Origin: an uncultured Ruminococcus sp.
GTDB lineage: Bacteria; Bacillota; Clostridia; Oscillospirales; Ruminococcaceae
DNA: 43,251 nucleotides
Assembly: GCA_900545285.1 (NCBI GenBank)
Contig: UQYK01000012.1
Span: 1 to 43,251 of the forward strand
Direction of reading: 5' to 3'
How positions within the stretch are numbered: the stretch's first letter is position 1; every line of letters begins with the position of its first letter. Both the position numbers and the translations under genes were made by a program. A model generated the notes under the pieces. The model searched no databases and was not told where the DNA came from. It saw nothing but the letters and a program-made list of their open reading frames with translations. Positions 34,198 to 42,232 of the stretch are shown one piece after another.

Positions 34198-35139
34198 ATG
34201 GAATGGTCAGGACTGCAAAATGGCATGCGGTATTTGCCCCGTGCAGTACGGGAGGCAATTAGCTGTATGCCGCCGGAGGAATCTGCCGAAATACAGGAAA
34301 TTCGCCTGCGTGCAGAACGTCCGGCGGCAATCTGTATTCAGGGAACAGAGTTTTTTCTCTCCGGAACAGGGAAAAAAACGCGGACAGAACAAGGGAGTAT
34401 CTTTGTTTCACAAAAGGAGTTGGAGCAGGCCTTTCAGGCGGTGTGCGAGTATTCCGTTTACCGCTATGCAAAGGAGATTCAGGAAGGCTTTATTACAGTA
34501 TCCGGCGGCAATCGGGTGGGGATCGCCGGTTCCTTTGTGTGCCGGGATGGAATGCCTGTACAGATGCGGCACATCAGCGGCCTGAATTTTCGCATTGCCC
34601 ACGCAGTAAACGGATGTGCGCAGGAACTGTACACCAGAACCTGCAAAGTAAAGCCGGCCGGTGTGCTGCTGATTGGTGCAGTTGGCTCCGGGAAAACCAC
34701 AATGCTCCGGGACTTCTGCCGCCTGGCTGGCAATCATTTTCGGGTGACGTTGGTGGATGAGCGCAGCGAGATTGCAGCAATGCACCGTGGGATTCCGCGG
34801 TACGATGTGGGGCTGCATACAGATGTGCTGGATGGAATCCCCAGGGCAGAAGGGCTTCTGACTGCGCTGCGTGTGATGACACCGCAGCTTCTCATCTGTG
34901 ATGAGATTGGAACAGAAGCGGATGCACAGGCAATTGCCAGAATTCATGGCTGCGGCGTACCTGTGGTTGCTTCTGCCCATGGCGCATCCTGGAAAGACCT
35001 GGAACAGCGCCGCGTACTGCAAATGCTGCTGCATGCCGGTGTCTTTTCCTACGGTGCGCTTTTGCAGTCTGATCGGCCGGGACAGTTGCAGGAAATTCGT
35101 TCCCTGCAAGATCAGGCAGGAGGGCGGTTTGCATGCTGA
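34198..35139 (+). CDS. spoIIIAA: Stage III sporulation protein AA (ATPase)
   Basis: A 313-residue secretion-type ATPase that powers the SpoIIIA-SpoIIQ channel between mother cell and forespore. ATG 34198 has ACGGAGGA 7 bases before it; the frame is open further upstream but without a ribosome site. Key parts are an N-terminal domain with 'EIQEIRLRAERPAAI', 'GNRVGIAGSFVCRDG', Walker A GAVGSGKTT (about 160-168), 'TLVDERSEIAAMHRG', 'GIPRAEGLLTALRVM' and Walker B-like 'LLICDEIGTEAD'. The length is as in Bacillus (about 307). It is the first gene of a complete eight-gene operon and overlaps spoIIIAB by 7 bases. Confidence 0.95.
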   Translation: MEWSGLQNGMRYLPRAVREAISCMPPEESAEIQEIRLRAERPAAICIQGTEFFLSGTGKKTRTEQGSIFVSQKELEQAFQAVCEYSVYRYAKEIQEGFITVSGGNRVGIAGSFVCRDGMPVQMRHISGLNFRIAHAVNGCAQELYTRTCKVKPAGVLLIGAVGSGKTTMLRDFCRLAGNHFRVTLVDERSEIAAMHRGIPRYDVGLHTDVLDGIPRAEGLLTALRVMTPQLLICDEIGTEADAQAIARIHGCGVPVVASAHGASWKDLEQRRVLQMLLHAGVFSYGALLQSDRPGQLQEIRSLQDQAGGRFAC

Positions 35140-35636
35140 AACTGGTGGGGCTTTTGTTCTTGGTGGCGTGCGGTGCCGGAGTCGGATGGCAGGCAGTACA
35201 GCATCTTCGGCAGGAGCGAACCGCCTGGGAACTCCTCGGCCAGATGCTCCGAAAAATTGCGGTACAGATGGAATTTCGGGGATGCACCACGCAGGAATTG
35301 CTGGAACAGATTGCAGAGGAGCCTGCCTATCAGAGATTCTGCTTTCCGGAGCAAACCTGTTTCCGGCTGGCAGAGGGCATTCCCTTCCCGGAGGCATGGC
35401 AGGAGGCGCTGTCAAAAGATGCGGCTGTACCCAGGGAAGCCGTGCAGCATTTGCTGCCGCTGGGGGAAGAGCTGGGTGCCAGCAACTTGGAGGGGCAGCT
35501 GGAGACGCTGGCGCAGTATGCGCGGCAGCTGGAACCCTATGCCAAAGAAGCGGAAAGCCGGTGCTGCCGTTTGCAGCGGCTGTACCTGAGCATGGGAATT
35601 TTAGGCGGCCTGATGGCGGCCGTTCTGCTGGCCTGA
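35133..35636 (+). CDS. spoIIIAB: Stage III sporulation protein AB
   Basis: A 167-residue protein with an N-terminal membrane segment (about 2-20), a soluble helical region and a C-terminal hydrophobic segment (about 150-166). This layout, similar to type II secretion GspF-like components, and its position between spoIIIAA and spoIIIAC identify it. Recognisable family parts are 'LRQERTAWELLGQMLRKIAVQ' style helix near 26-46, and 'LGEELGASNLEGQ'. It overlaps spoIIIAA by 7 bases. A 90-base gap without a recognisable signal follows. Confidence 0.87.
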   Translation: MLKLVGLLFLVACGAGVGWQAVQHLRQERTAWELLGQMLRKIAVQMEFRGCTTQELLEQIAEEPAYQRFCFPEQTCFRLAEGIPFPEAWQEALSKDAAVPREAVQHLLPLGEELGASNLEGQLETLAQYARQLEPYAKEAESRCCRLQRLYLSMGILGGLMAAVLLA

Positions 35637-35726
35637 CAGAAGTCAAGCGGTGCAAAAACAATCATAAGCGTTTGACGGAAGTGTCTTGAGATGCCGGCAG
35701 ATGCTTGGAAAGGACGTGGGACTGCA

Positions 35727-35921
35727 ATGGACATTGATCTGATATTTAAGATTGCCGGAACCGGAATCATTGTGGCTGTGCTGAATCTGGTGCTGAAACG
35801 GGCGGAACGGGAAGAACAGGCCATGATGACCACCCTGGCCGGATTGGTGGTGGTTTTGATGCTGCTGGTAGATCAGATCGGCACGCTGTTTGAACGGGTA
35901 AAGGCGGTGTTTGGCTTATGA
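35727..35921 (+). CDS. spoIIIAC: Stage III sporulation protein AC
   Basis: A 64-residue protein with two membrane helices. The sequence MDIDLIFKIAGTGIIVAVLN, followed by 'KRAEREEQAMM', is the conserved form of SpoIIIAC. ATG 35727 is used because it gives the family's length (64-68 residues); an upstream in-frame ATG at 35691 would add 12 unrelated residues. AAAGGA lies about 14 bases upstream, rather far. Its stop overlaps the spoIIIAD start (ATGATG). Confidence 0.93.
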   Translation: MDIDLIFKIAGTGIIVAVLNLVLKRAEREEQAMMTTLAGLVVVLMLLVDQIGTLFERVKAVFGL

Positions 35922-36310
35922 TGGACGAAACCGCATCCGTTGCCGGCGTCTGTGTAATTGCGGCCATTCTTGCCGTTTTGCTGAAACAGTATTGCAGAGA
36001 GCATGCAATGTTCTGTGTGATCGCGGCGTGTGTCACCATTGGATTGGCCGCAATGGTGAGTCTGACACCCATTGCAGAACACGTACAGAAATTATTCGCG
36101 GAGACAGGCCTGCCGGAGGGATATCTTTCCACACTGTGGAAAGCGCTGGGAATCTGCTATCTGACCGGCATTGCATCCGACCTGTGTATGGACTGCGGCG
36201 AGTCGGCGCTGGCGCATACAGCTGAGCTTTGGGGCAGGATTTCGCTGGTGCTGCTGTCCCTGCCGCTGCTGGAATCGTTGCTGCAACTAGTGACGGAGGT
36301 GCTGACATGA
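35918..36310 (+). CDS. spoIIIAD: Stage III sporulation protein AD
   Basis: A 130-residue membrane protein with four hydrophobic segments. It has 'AVLLKQYCREHAMFCVIAA' near 19-37 and 'WKALGICYLTGIASDLCMD', followed by 'CGESALA', the conserved SpoIIIAD region. It overlaps spoIIIAC by 4 bases and spoIIIAE by 4 bases, which suggests coupled translation of the membrane subunits. Confidence 0.93.
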   Translation: MMDETASVAGVCVIAAILAVLLKQYCREHAMFCVIAACVTIGLAAMVSLTPIAEHVQKLFAETGLPEGYLSTLWKALGICYLTGIASDLCMDCGESALAHTAELWGRISLVLLSLPLLESLLQLVTEVLT

Positions 36311-37461
36311 AGCGCTTTCGGCACTGGCTGCTGTTCCTGGCAGTTGGGATGAGTTTGCTGCTGTGTATCCCGGATTCTGTATTTGCAGAGGAAACTACTG
36401 ATCCGGCACAGGTTTTGGCAGAGGAAAGCGGCTGTACACAGATGACAGAGGAAATGGACTGGGATATTCGGTCAGTGCTGGAAAAGCTGGGGCTTACTTC
36501 TATTTCGTCAGATTTGTCTGGAGAGACCTTCACCATGCAGACCATGTGGGATGCGGTTTCGGCGTATTTGTCCCAGCGGATAGAAGCGCCGTTTCAGATG
36601 CTGGCCGGGATTTTCAGCGTAATCCTTTTCGCGGCTCTGCTGCAAAGCATCGAGAGCGGCAGCCTGCAAAAGAATACCTCCCAGGTTTTTGAGTATCTGT
36701 GCGCGGTGGCAGCGGTTTCTGTTTTGGCAAGTCCGCTTTTGCAGAGCTTTTCCGCGGTGGAAACGGCGCTTTCTCAGGGGGCTGATTTTATGACGGCATT
36801 TGTTCCGGTCTTTGCCGGAATTCTGGCAGCCGGCGGAACTGTAGGAAGCGCAGTTTGTTATCAGACTGCGGTGATTGCATTGGCGGATGGCGTGATGCAG
36901 ATGATTTGCCGTGTTTTGCTGCCATTTTGCACAATGAGCTTTGCCCTTGCCATCATAGATGCGGTGAGTCCTTCAGTCTCTGTGGGAGGTCTGCTGCGGC
37001 TGTCCCGCAAGATTACAACGTGGACGCTGGGACTGTTTATGTCCGGGTTTCTGGGCGTATTATCCATGCAGAATTTTATCAGCGGAAGTGTAGACACGGC
37101 GGCTTCTAAAACCACGCGGTATGTGATCTCCAATTTTGTGCCGGTGGTAGGCAGTGCCGTTTCAGATGCATATACCACAGTACGCGGCAGTCTGCAAATT
37201 TTGCGCAGCACTACCGGGGTGATTGGCATACTTTCCCTGGCGCTTTTGTTTCTGCCGCCCCTGGTGCAGCTGCTGCTGTACCGCGGTGTCGTGGCGTTGG
37301 GAACAGCGGCGGCAGAATTGTTTGGAACCAAACGGCTGCACCGCCTGCTCCAGGGAACCCAGCAGGCACTTGCCATTGCATTTGCCCTGCTCGTCTGCTT
37401 TGGCGTATTGTTTGTCATTGCCACTGCCATTGCAATGACAATTGGAAAAGGTGCAGTCTGA
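36307..37461 (+). CDS. spoIIIAE: Stage III sporulation protein AE
   Basis: A 384-residue membrane protein with a signal peptide (cleavage near 'SVFA', residue about 24), a polar N-terminal part and about six to eight membrane helices. Family features include 'FSVILFAALLQSI', 'VFEYLCAVAAVSVLASPLL', 'FVPVFAGILAAGG' and 'NFVPVVGSAVSDAYTTV'. ATG 36307 overlaps the spoIIIAD stop; the open frame further upstream lies inside spoIIIAD. Length is close to the usual 390-400. It is a polytopic part of the mother-cell complex. Confidence 0.95.
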   Translation: MKRFRHWLLFLAVGMSLLLCIPDSVFAEETTDPAQVLAEESGCTQMTEEMDWDIRSVLEKLGLTSISSDLSGETFTMQTMWDAVSAYLSQRIEAPFQMLAGIFSVILFAALLQSIESGSLQKNTSQVFEYLCAVAAVSVLASPLLQSFSAVETALSQGADFMTAFVPVFAGILAAGGTVGSAVCYQTAVIALADGVMQMICRVLLPFCTMSFALAIIDAVSPSVSVGGLLRLSRKITTWTLGLFMSGFLGVLSMQNFISGSVDTAASKTTRYVISNFVPVVGSAVSDAYTTVRGSLQILRSTTGVIGILSLALLFLPPLVQLLLYRGVVALGTAAAELFGTKRLHRLLQGTQQALAIAFALLVCFGVLFVIATAIAMTIGKGAV

Positions 37462-37512
37462 AAGAAAATACGTTCTGCTTTTGCGGCGAAGAGAAAGGAG
37501 CATGGCAGCCAT

Positions 37513-37968
37513 ATGAAAACCATGCAAACCATTGTCCTGATCGCCTGTGTGATCAGTTTGATCAGCGGAATTCTGGATGCGGTGCGTCCCAACCGAAAAT
37601 TTGACCGGCAGATGCAGCTGCTGCTTTCGGTAGTGTTCCTGCTGGCAATTCTGACACCGCTGGCAAAGGGCGCAGGAAACCTGCGGACAGATATCTGGAC
37701 AACTGACCATACGGAGGTTGCAAAGGATCTGACCGTTGCCGCACAGGAACAGACACAGGCGTGTGCGGCGCAGAATCTGGAACAAAACCTGACGGTGTAT
37801 CTGCGCACCAATGGCGTGGTGCCGGATTCTGTGCAGGTTTCTATGCATACCGGGGAGGACGGCAGCATAGAAATAGAGTGTGTTACAGTGAAGTGCACAG
37901 ATCCTGAAACGGCGAGAACATGCCTGACTGCCTATCTGGGAGAAGAGGTGACATTGTATGTGGGATAA
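37513..37968 (+). CDS. spoIIIAF: Stage III sporulation protein AF
   Basis: A 151-residue protein with two N-terminal membrane helices (about 5-22 and 34-50) and a cytoplasm- or intermembrane-facing soluble domain. The linker between helices reads 'LDAVRPNRKFDRQMQLLLSV', close to the SpoIIIAF consensus. The soluble domain has a ring-building-motif-like fold in homologues. AAAGGAG lies 12 bases before the ATG. It overlaps spoIIIAG by 11 bases. Confidence 0.88.
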   Translation: MKTMQTIVLIACVISLISGILDAVRPNRKFDRQMQLLLSVVFLLAILTPLAKGAGNLRTDIWTTDHTEVAKDLTVAAQEQTQACAAQNLEQNLTVYLRTNGVVPDSVQVSMHTGEDGSIEIECVTVKCTDPETARTCLTAYLGEEVTLYVG

Positions 37969-38494
37969 ACTTCGAAAAGGGCTTCTTTCTCTGAAGCAGG
38001 GAGAAAATGGCGTGCGCCTGATTGTGATTCTGGGAATCGTGGGGCTAGGGCTGATTTTACTCTCTAATTTTTTGCCGGAGCGCAAAACGGCTGTGCAGAC
38101 AGCAGAAAAAGCAACTGCGGCAGATACCGATTCCGTGCATGCATATTGCAGGCAGATGGAATCGCAGATGGTTGCAATACTGGAGCGAATCGAAGGCGTT
38201 GGCTCCTGTCAGGTTATGCTGACCGCGGCTGGTACATCAGAAACAGTCTATGCCACAGATGCGGAAACAGACTGGGCAGAATCGCGAAAGCAGGAACAGA
38301 AAAAATGCGTCATTGTTTCTGACAGCGAGGGAGAAAAGCCGCTGGTGCAGCAGGTCGTTTCTCCCAAAATCAGCGGCGTGATTGTTGTGTGTGACGGTGC
38401 CTCCAGCAGCATTGTGCAGGAACGTATCAGCAATGCCGTACAGGCTGTTCTGGAGATTCCGGCCAATCGGATTTGTGTAGTTCCGGGAAAGTAG
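37958..38494 (+). CDS. spoIIIAG: Stage III sporulation protein AG
   Basis: A 178-residue protein with one N-terminal membrane helix (about 21-38) and an extracytoplasmic domain that forms a large ring in Bacillus. It has 'ILERIEGVGSCQVMLTAAG' (the conserved 'L..I.GvG.v.V'), 'ESRKQEQKKCVIV' and 'SPKISGVIVVCDGASSS', all typical of SpoIIIAG. It overlaps spoIIIAF by 11 bases; spoIIIAH follows after 61 bases. Confidence 0.94.
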   Translation: MWDKLRKGLLSLKQGENGVRLIVILGIVGLGLILLSNFLPERKTAVQTAEKATAADTDSVHAYCRQMESQMVAILERIEGVGSCQVMLTAAGTSETVYATDAETDWAESRKQEQKKCVIVSDSEGEKPLVQQVVSPKISGVIVVCDGASSSIVQERISNAVQAVLEIPANRICVVPGK

Positions 38495-38555
38495 GAAACA
38501 GGCACTGTTTCTGGTACCATAGGGTTACGGCGGCAGCCGGGAAAGGAAATTGCAT

Positions 38556-39206
38556 ATGAAAAAGCCATCTTTGATCATTGGAAAAAAACAAATCATTCTG
38601 TCTTGCCTGACTCTGATGCTGGCGATTGCAGTTTATGTGAATTATGCCATGTCGGATGGAAAGCTGAAAACGGCAGAGGTAAAACAGGAAAATGGAATCA
38701 CATACGGTGACACTGCTTTTGTGAATGCACAGGCAGAAGCGGAGAAAGAGACAGATGCAGGGTCGTCTGACACCGCAGAGGATTCTGCCGCTTCTGTCTC
38801 CGTGGCAGAGCTTTCCGATGAGCAGGTGGCAGCAGAGGTGGAAGCCGCAGAGAACCCGGCCGACTATTTTGCACAGGCTCGTCTGGAACGAACTGCAAGC
38901 CGGGATGAAAGCGTGGCAACCCTGCAATCCATTTTGGGCGGCGGAGACCGCACGGAAGACGAACTGGTTACAGATGCAATCGCTGCTGTGGAAACTTCAC
39001 ACCTGATTGAAAGCGAAGGCACCATTGAATCGCTGATCAAATCCATGGGGTATACGGACTGCATTACCTATCTGGACGGGGACAGCGCAAAGGTTGTAGT
39101 ACAGTCCGAAGGACTGGATGCGGCACAGGCTGCAGCAATCAAAGATGTGATTTTGGGAGAAGTTTCAGTTCCGGCAGAAAATATTCGAATTTTTGAAGTA
39201 AAGTAG
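38556..39206 (+). CDS. spoIIIAH: Stage III sporulation protein AH
   Basis: A 216-residue protein with one N-terminal membrane helix (about 11-31), an acidic linker rich in Ala and Glu, and a ring-forming domain. SpoIIIAH contacts the forespore protein SpoIIQ. It starts 'MKKPSLIIGKKQIILSCLTL', the usual beginning, and includes 'ARLERTASRDESVATLQSI' and 'YTDCITYLDGDSAKVVVQS'. ATG 38556 is chosen because AAAGGAAA lies 7 bases upstream; an upstream TTG at 38550 is too close. It is the last gene of the operon. Confidence 0.94.
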   Translation: MKKPSLIIGKKQIILSCLTLMLAIAVYVNYAMSDGKLKTAEVKQENGITYGDTAFVNAQAEAEKETDAGSSDTAEDSAASVSVAELSDEQVAAEVEAAENPADYFAQARLERTASRDESVATLQSILGGGDRTEDELVTDAIAAVETSHLIESEGTIESLIKSMGYTDCITYLDGDSAKVVVQSEGLDAAQAAAIKDVILGEVSVPAENIRIFEVK

Positions 39207-39235
39207 TTGTAACATTCAAAATTTTTTGGTATAAT
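39207..39235 (+). promoter_or_regulatory. Promoter upstream of nusB
   Basis: TTGTAA (39207-39212), a 17-bp spacer and TATAAT (39230-39235) with TGG in the extended -10 position. It begins immediately after the spoIIIAH stop codon. The inferred start near 39242 gives a leader of about 205 nt before nusB. Confidence 0.75.
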
Positions 39236-39349
39236 AGAAGAAAGAACTTGTTTGAACGGTCTGGAATCAGGCACAGCAAAAAAGCATCTTTCTTTTGATT
39301 GTAAAATGTCGTACATAAAAAAGAACAAAAAGAAAGTCCAATTTTGCTT

Positions 39350-39388
39350 GCTGCTGTTTCATCCGTTACAGCAGCTTTCTTTTTTTGC
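39350..39388 (+). terminator. Terminator-like hairpin in the nusB leader
   Basis: An 8-bp stem (GCTGCTGT at 39350-39357 with ACAGCAGC at 39368-39375) and a 10-base loop are followed by TTTCTTTTTTT. It lies after the nusB promoter and 60 bases before nusB. It can end spoIIIA read-through, and may also act as an attenuator or make a short RNA of about 145 nt. Confidence 0.72.
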
Positions 39389-39447
39389 AGTTTTAAGGAA
39401 GCGGGTGGAATCGTTTCTACAAGAAAACAGGAGGTTTGAAAAATCCT

Positions 39448-39894
39448 ATGACAAAACATGAAATCAGAGAATATGCGTTTTTATTATTATACGAGGCAAT
39501 GGTGCAGGGAATCCATGCGGAGGAAACCGCAGACCTGTATGCGACCACAGAGGAGATGCTGAATCTGCCGGTAGGAGATCGGGTAAAGCGGCTGGTAGAC
39601 GGCGTTCTGACACATACAGAAGAGCTGGATGCGATTATTGAGGCGCACAGCAGGCAGAGAACTCTGAACCGTGTTCCGGCAGTGAACCGCACGATTCTGC
39701 GTCTGGCGCTGTATGAGCTGCGGACAATTCCGGAAACACCGGTGAATGTGGTAATCAGCGAAGCGGTTGCACTTTCTCAGGCCTATGCTTATCCGGAGGA
39801 TACCTCGTTTATCAACGGCGTGCTGGGAGCATATTCCCGTTCCGTTTCCGCGGCAAAGGAGGAGACGGCAGATGGCGCTGATACTGGGGATTGA
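39448..39894 (+). CDS. nusB: Transcription antitermination factor NusB
   Basis: A 148-residue all-helical RNA-binding protein that acts with NusE (S10) in rRNA antitermination. It starts MTKHEIREYAFLLLYEA and has 'NRTILRLALYELR', 'VVISEAVALSQAYAY' and 'SFINGVLGAY', conserved NusB parts. ATG 39448 has AGGAGG 13 bases upstream, a little far; TTG 39436 is too close to the site. It overlaps the next gene by 23 bases. This is the leading gene of nusB-tsaD-like-xseA-xseB-ispA-dxs. Confidence 0.94.
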   Translation: MTKHEIREYAFLLLYEAMVQGIHAEETADLYATTEEMLNLPVGDRVKRLVDGVLTHTEELDAIIEAHSRQRTLNRVPAVNRTILRLALYELRTIPETPVNVVISEAVALSQAYAYPEDTSFINGVLGAYSRSVSAAKEETADGADTGD

Positions 39895-40837
39895 TACCAG
39901 CAACTATACCACTTCTGCGGCACTTCTGGACTTGAAGGATGGAAAGATCTATCAGGCAAAGCAGCTGCTTCCGGTGAAGCCGGGAGAGGCCGGACTGCGG
40001 CAGAGTGACGCTGTGTTTCATCATACCCGGCAGCTGCCGGAGCAGCTGGAACAGCTGAAACCTGTTTTGCAGAATGATACCATTTGTGCAGTGGGTGTTT
40101 CTTCCCGTCCGCGGAATCTGGATGGCTCTTATATGCCCTGTTTTTTGACCGGGCTTGGCATGGCGCGCGGCATTGCGCTGACGCAGCATCTGCCCCTCCA
40201 TATCACATCCCACCAAATCGGACATGTGCTGGCTGCACTTTATTCTGCCGGCCGTCTGGAATTGCGGCACCGGCCGTTTCTGGCGTTTCATGTCAGCGGC
40301 GGCACCACTGATTCCCTGTACTGTGCGCCGGATGCGGCAGAGCTTTTGAAGATTACGCCCTGCGGCACTTCATTGGACTTAAAGGCAGGACAGGCGATTG
40401 ACCGGGTGGGACTGATGCTGGGACTGCAATTTCCGTGCGGAAAGGCGCTGGAACAGCTGGCAGCCGGGTGTACGGAAAAGGTGTCAGTGCGTCCGGTGAT
40501 TCGCGGCATGGACTGCTGCCTGTCCGGTTTGGAAAATCAGTGCAGAAAGCTCCTGGAAAACGGCACGGCGAAGGAAATGGTTGCAAAATTTTGCCTGCTG
40601 ACTGTAGCAGAAACAGTTCGCGCCATGACAAGGGCGGCGCTGCAAAATTATGGAGACTTGCCGGTGATCTATGCCGGCGGCGTTATGTCAAACCGTCTGA
40701 TACGCCCCATCATTTCCAGGCAGATCGATTGTGCATTTGCTGAACCGGATTTTGCCTGTGATAATGCAGCCGGCGTTGCAGTTTATGCGGCGCTTCGGGA
40801 AAAAGGAGAGGATACGCCATGGCTGTCATCAGTGTAA
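39872..40837 (+). CDS. TsaD/Kae1-like paralogue of unknown function
   Basis: A 321-residue protein of the ASKHA fold, related to TsaD (tRNA t6A synthesis) but smaller and distinct. ATG 39872 has AAAGGAGGAGA before it. Features are 'LILGIDTSNYTTSAALLD', 'QSDAVFHHTRQLPEQLEQL', the metal-binding HxxxH in 'SHQIGHVLAALY' (His114, His118), 'HVSGGTTDSLY', 'YAGGVMSN' and 'NAAGVAVYA'. Firmicutes commonly carry such a paralogue in this neighbourhood in addition to true tsaD; whether it modifies tRNA or something else is unknown. True TsaD has about 335-350 residues and different signatures. It overlaps nusB by 23 bases and xseA by 19. Confidence 0.83.
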   Translation: MALILGIDTSNYTTSAALLDLKDGKIYQAKQLLPVKPGEAGLRQSDAVFHHTRQLPEQLEQLKPVLQNDTICAVGVSSRPRNLDGSYMPCFLTGLGMARGIALTQHLPLHITSHQIGHVLAALYSAGRLELRHRPFLAFHVSGGTTDSLYCAPDAAELLKITPCGTSLDLKAGQAIDRVGLMLGLQFPCGKALEQLAAGCTEKVSVRPVIRGMDCCLSGLENQCRKLLENGTAKEMVAKFCLLTVAETVRAMTRAALQNYGDLPVIYAGGVMSNRLIRPIISRQIDCAFAEPDFACDNAAGVAVYAALREKGEDTPWLSSV

Positions 40838-42030
40838 CGCAGCTGAACCGATATGTCGGATTCAAACTGAAAGAGGATCGGATGCTGCAAGGGCTGCTGG
40901 TACAGGGAGAAATCACCAATTTCACCAACCATTATCGTTCTGGACATTTTTATTTTACCATCCGGGATGAGGAGAGCAGTGTAAAGGCTGTGATGTTCCG
41001 GAGCAATGCCCAGCGTCTGCGTTTTATGCCGGAGGACGGCATGCGCGTCATTGCGGCAGCTTCGGCCAGTCTCTATGAACGGGACGGTGCCTTTCAGCTC
41101 TATGTGACAGATCTTCAGCCGGATGGTGCCGGCGCAAAGGCACTGGCACTGGAACAGCTCAAGAAAAAGCTGACGGCAATGGGGGTATTTGACAGCAGTG
41201 CCAAACGGCCGCTGCCGGCAATGCCCCAGAAAATCGGCGTGATCACCTCGGACACAGGGGCGGCGCTCCAGGACGTGAAAAATGTAATCAGCCGCCGCTA
41301 TCCTATCGGACATCTGCTGGTTTATCCGGCACTGGTGCAGGGGGAAAATGCCGCAAACTCTGTCTGCCGTGCAATTCAGGCGGCAGAGCGCGACAGCTGT
41401 GATGTCCTGATTGTAGGGCGCGGCGGCGGTGCCGCAGAGGATTTGCAGGCATTTAATACCGAAGCGGTGATAATGGCAATTTACCATTGTACCATTCCGG
41501 TGGTTTCTGCGGTAGGGCATGAAACAGACTGGACGCTGGCAGATGCCGCCGCAGATCTCCGCGCGCCTACACCATCCGCAGCAGCGGAACTGGCAGTGCC
41601 GGATGTACAGCATCTGATGCAGACTGTACAGGAACTGGGACGCAGACAGGAAGCGGCAGTCATACGGATTTTCCAGCAAAAGGAGCAGGAACTCCGGCGG
41701 ATGCAGGATAAGCTGCTTCTGGCATCGCCGCAGCAGCGGCAGCAGGCAGCACAGCTGGAATTACAGCACATCCGGGAACGCCTGGAACATGGCATAAACC
41801 GGACGCTGGAACGGTGCAGCACACAGCTGATGCAGCAGGCAGAGCGGCTGGATATGCTCAGTCCCTTGAAGATTCTGGGGCGCGGCTATGCGCTGGTGTA
41901 TCATGGAGAAGATCTGATTCACAGCGGTGCACAGGTGCAGACCGGCGATTTGCTGCGGATTCAGCTGGCACGGGAATCGGTGTATGCACGTGTTGCGGAA
42001 GAGAAGGAAGGAACTGGACATGGCATTTGA
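40819..42030 (+). CDS. xseA: Exodeoxyribonuclease VII large subunit
   Basis: A 403-residue catalytic subunit of exonuclease VII, which degrades single-stranded DNA to short oligonucleotides. The N-terminal OB fold has 'LLVQGEITNFTNHYRSGHFY', the central domain 'IGVITSDTGAALQDVKNVI' and 'IVGRGGGAAEDLQAFN', and 'VSAVGHETDWTLADAAAD', followed by 'RAPTPSAAAE'. A coiled-coil region and the C-terminal 'LKILGRGYALV' follow. Length is somewhat short of the E. coli protein (456) but usual for Firmicutes. It overlaps its neighbours on both sides. Confidence 0.95.
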   Translation: MAVISVTQLNRYVGFKLKEDRMLQGLLVQGEITNFTNHYRSGHFYFTIRDEESSVKAVMFRSNAQRLRFMPEDGMRVIAAASASLYERDGAFQLYVTDLQPDGAGAKALALEQLKKKLTAMGVFDSSAKRPLPAMPQKIGVITSDTGAALQDVKNVISRRYPIGHLLVYPALVQGENAANSVCRAIQAAERDSCDVLIVGRGGGAAEDLQAFNTEAVIMAIYHCTIPVVSAVGHETDWTLADAAADLRAPTPSAAAELAVPDVQHLMQTVQELGRRQEAAVIRIFQQKEQELRRMQDKLLLASPQQRQQAAQLELQHIRERLEHGINRTLERCSTQLMQQAERLDMLSPLKILGRGYALVYHGEDLIHSGAQVQTGDLLRIQLARESVYARVAEEKEGTGHGI

Positions 42031-42232
42031 ATCACATATGAAAGAACTGCGGGAGCTGACGCAAAAGCTGGAACAGGGAAACCTGCCGCTGGAAGAGGCG
42101 ATCGCATTATATACAAAGGGAATGGAACTGACGGCGGCATGTCAAAAGGAATTGCAGACCGCAAAGCTGCAAATTTCAAATCAAACGGTTCTGCCGGAAA
42201 AACAGGAGGATGCAGATGGAAGCGAAGGATAA
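42020..42232 (+). CDS. xseB: Exodeoxyribonuclease VII small subunit
   Basis: A 70-residue helical subunit that binds the large subunit. It has the conserved 'LTQKLEQGNLPLEEAIALY' and 'GMELTAACQKEL'. ATG 42020 lies within the last codons of xseA (11-base overlap) with AGGAAGG upstream; an open frame further upstream belongs to no gene. The end overlaps ispA by 17 bases. Confidence 0.95.
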   Translation: MAFESHMKELRELTQKLEQGNLPLEEAIALYTKGMELTAACQKELQTAKLQISNQTVLPEKQEDADGSEG

